Source of the DNA: Mycolicibacterium llatzerense
Lineage (GTDB): Bacteria; Actinomycetota; Actinomycetes; Mycobacteriales; Mycobacteriaceae
Assembly (NCBI RefSeq): GCF_000878195.1
Contig: NZ_JXST01000054.1
Span: 1-33,414 of the forward strand
Direction: 5' to 3'
DNA length: 33,414 nt
In this document: one piece after another, positions 32,163 to 33,414 of the stretch
Position numbering within the stretch: the first letter of the stretch is position 1
Layout of the letters: every line of letters begins with the position of its first letter
Position numbers and translations under genes: made by a program
The notes under the pieces: generated by a model
Told to the model about the DNA's origin: nothing
The model's database searches: none
What the model saw: only the letters and a program-made list of their open reading frames with translations

Positions 32163-33208
32163 CTACCCCTGCTCCTTTGCCGCTTCCGCTGGCGACGGGG
32201 CGGTTTCCGGCGTCGGCGCGTCGGTCAGCGCAAGTAGCAGGTCGCTGAGCGGGCCGACGGGGTACTTTTCAAGTTCCCAGAGGTCGAATGACTGCACGAC
32301 CCAGAAGAACCCGAACAACCCGATGCACGCTGCCTCTACACCAAGCACACCGAGTGGTTGCTCCCAGAACTTGAATAGAAATGCACACAAGAGCGCAACT
32401 ACCATCAGCGCGGCGGTGGCGAGATACAGCGCGACATACCTGCCCCGTTTGTTTCCTGTTCTCCGCCGTGCTGCGGCATACACCGCGTAGTGCAGCACGA
32501 CCAGGATTACCGCGACGAACATGGCGATGGCGGCAATGTTGTGCCGCTGCTCGGAGAACGACTGCCATTCCATTGTGAACGCAACGAAATAGGCTATGAG
32601 CAAGGCGCCCAGAAGGTGCGGCAGCCACCTTTCTAGACAGGACAGCAGCGCTGCCACCCTGGCCAACGCCCATCGGACAGGCCCACCGAAACGCCGAATG
32701 ACGACGGGCGGATCGATCTCGTACTCGTCGGGCGGGTCGGGATGTGTTAGGTGGACAACGCCGTAGAACGCCACGCCGACCACGATCGCTATCACCAGGG
32801 CCAGGATGTTGTTGTCCACCCCGATCGTGGGGTCGAAGGGACTCGGGACACTGGCCCGGCAAGTCAGTGGGCTCTTCGTTGGTGCGAGCGCGACCGCGAA
32901 GGCGAGTACTCCCGCGAAGTTGAGTAAAACGTCCTCCGTGCGGGTACTGCCCTTATAGATGATGAGGCATACGCCGACTGCGCATAACGAAGCCACGAAC
33001 GCCGCGTGTGAGGCGGTGTAGAAAGTCGCGCTGATCGACCCTTGCCAGCAGCCGGCAGACAATCGGGTCTCGATGACCGATGCACCGAGGAATATCACCA
33101 ACGCGACGAGCGCAATTCGCAAGGCTCGATAGGTGGACTTTGCGTCGTCAGGGGTGAAAGACATGAGCGCAAGTTAGCAACGACAGCAAGCAAATGATCG
33201 ATGATTGG
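32129..33208. repeat. 13-bp direct repeats flanking the membrane-protein gene
   Basis: GATCGATGATTGG occurs at 32129-32141 and 33196-33208, just outside the two ends of the gene at 32163-33164. It could mark a small insertion or be chance. Confidence 0.35.
32163..33164 (-). CDS. Conserved-looking eight-helix membrane protein of unknown function
   Basis: A 333-residue integral membrane protein with about eight hydrophobic segments: residues roughly 15-33, 50-70, 79-93, 116-140, 180-197, 206-226, 238-260 and 268-285. A polar cytoplasmic-like loop (140-178) follows helix 4, and an acidic Pro/Ala-rich tail ends the protein. The stretch GSISATFYTASHAAFVASL followed by GVCLIIYKG recalls a family of uncharacterised actinobacterial membrane proteins (GSISAYYYTP...). 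Cys residues flank the first loop. No ribosome-binding site precedes the ATG at 33164, so a leaderless mRNA is possible. It is on the same strand as CBASS but about 670 bp upstream, so it is probably a separate unit. Confidence 0.7.
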   Translation of the reverse strand: MSFTPDDAKSTYRALRIALVALVIFLGASVIETRLSAGCWQGSISATFYTASHAAFVASLCAVGVCLIIYKGSTRTEDVLLNFAGVLAFAVALAPTKSPLTCRASVPSPFDPTIGVDNNILALVIAIVVGVAFYGVVHLTHPDPPDEYEIDPPVVIRRFGGPVRWALARVAALLSCLERWLPHLLGALLIAYFVAFTMEWQSFSEQRHNIAAIAMFVAVILVVLHYAVYAAARRRTGNKRGRYVALYLATAALMVVALLCAFLFKFWEQPLGVLGVEAACIGLFGFFWVVQSFDLWELEKYPVGPLSDLLLALTDAPTPETAPSPAEAAKEQG

Positions 33209-33414
33209 ACCAAATCGGTTCGCATTGTCCATAGCGCTCCGACGCGAATGCCGCCGCTAAGCCGATAACACCCGATTATGTCAACCTAATCACTGCATTT
33301 TCATCCGATGAATCACGCAGCAATCGTGTGACTCTCGCCTACCGACCCGGTACCCATGGATGAAACAGCCTGGACACCAGGGGTTTTCGGTGGATGCGAA
33401 CGAGTATGCATGAC
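33165..33414. other. Right-edge stretch, no gene assigned
   Basis: AT-richer than the surroundings. It contains TGATTGGACC near 33202, similar to the CBASS-upstream half-site. A short frame opening at the ATG at 33356 runs off the edge after about 20 codons and cannot be judged. Confidence 0.4.

Noticed and set aside
33356..33414. Start of a plus-strand gene running off the right edge
   Set aside because: Only about 20 codons are visible, without a ribosome-binding site or recognisable sequence.

Overview
High GC, GTG and TTG starts and the gene families present point to a chromosome segment of a mycobacterium-like actinobacterium (inference; no rRNA or other marker is in view). Known parallels are the GH15-type trehalase, a short Gnd2-type 6-phosphogluconate dehydrogenase and several TetR regulators. 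No tRNA, rRNA or CRISPR array was recognised.

Layout. (1) 1-7031, minus strand: a tightly packed, partly overlapping sugar-phosphate operon, pgi > gnd > tkt > tal > zwf, with zwf cut by the left edge. It covers glucose-6-P isomerisation, both pentose-phosphate oxidations and the transketolase/transaldolase steps. Upstream lie a 14-bp perfect hairpin and a GH15 trehalase-like gene (7521-9563). (2) About 9.6-26.4 kb: an accessory region mixing intact genes with many gene remnants. Intact: msrA, a histidine phosphatase, an ANTAR-like protein, two paralogous TetR regulators, a CPA2 antiporter, a SnoaL-like protein, an alpha/beta hydrolase, a stand-alone argS, an amidase with a divergent TetR, and a small lipoprotein. 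Remnants: transaldolase C-terminus, an msrB that lost its catalytic Cys, pdxS, acetyl-CoA synthetase, an IS3 transposase start, a frameshifted and internally deleted NmrA gene, a tetR N-terminus, a methyltransferase, and probably a DUF4188 gene. (3) 26855-31488, minus strand: a four-gene type II CBASS anti-phage operon, CD-NTase > Cap2 (E2-E1) > Cap3 (JAMM protease) > Cap4-like nuclease-SAVED effector. (4) 32163-33164: an orphan eight-helix membrane protein.

Two regulatory patterns cut across the genes. A 16-bp inverted repeat, TGTAC-N6-GTACA, occurs perfectly four times: before msrB-msrA, in a gene-poor stretch, before the antiporter, and before the lipoprotein. A near-perfect fifth copy lies upstream of the tetR at 14793-15464, suggesting a small TetR regulon. 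Upstream of CBASS, a cluster of TTGGACATCA half-sites spaced by about one or two helical turns looks like the operator of the defence operon, although no adjacent regulator gene was found.

How it fits together: phage infection would activate the CD-NTase. Cap2 and Cap3 would attach and remove it from a target, and its cyclic nucleotide would be read by the SAVED domain of the effector to unleash DNA cleavage. The accessory region looks like a tolerated insertion and decay zone between the metabolic operon and the defence island.
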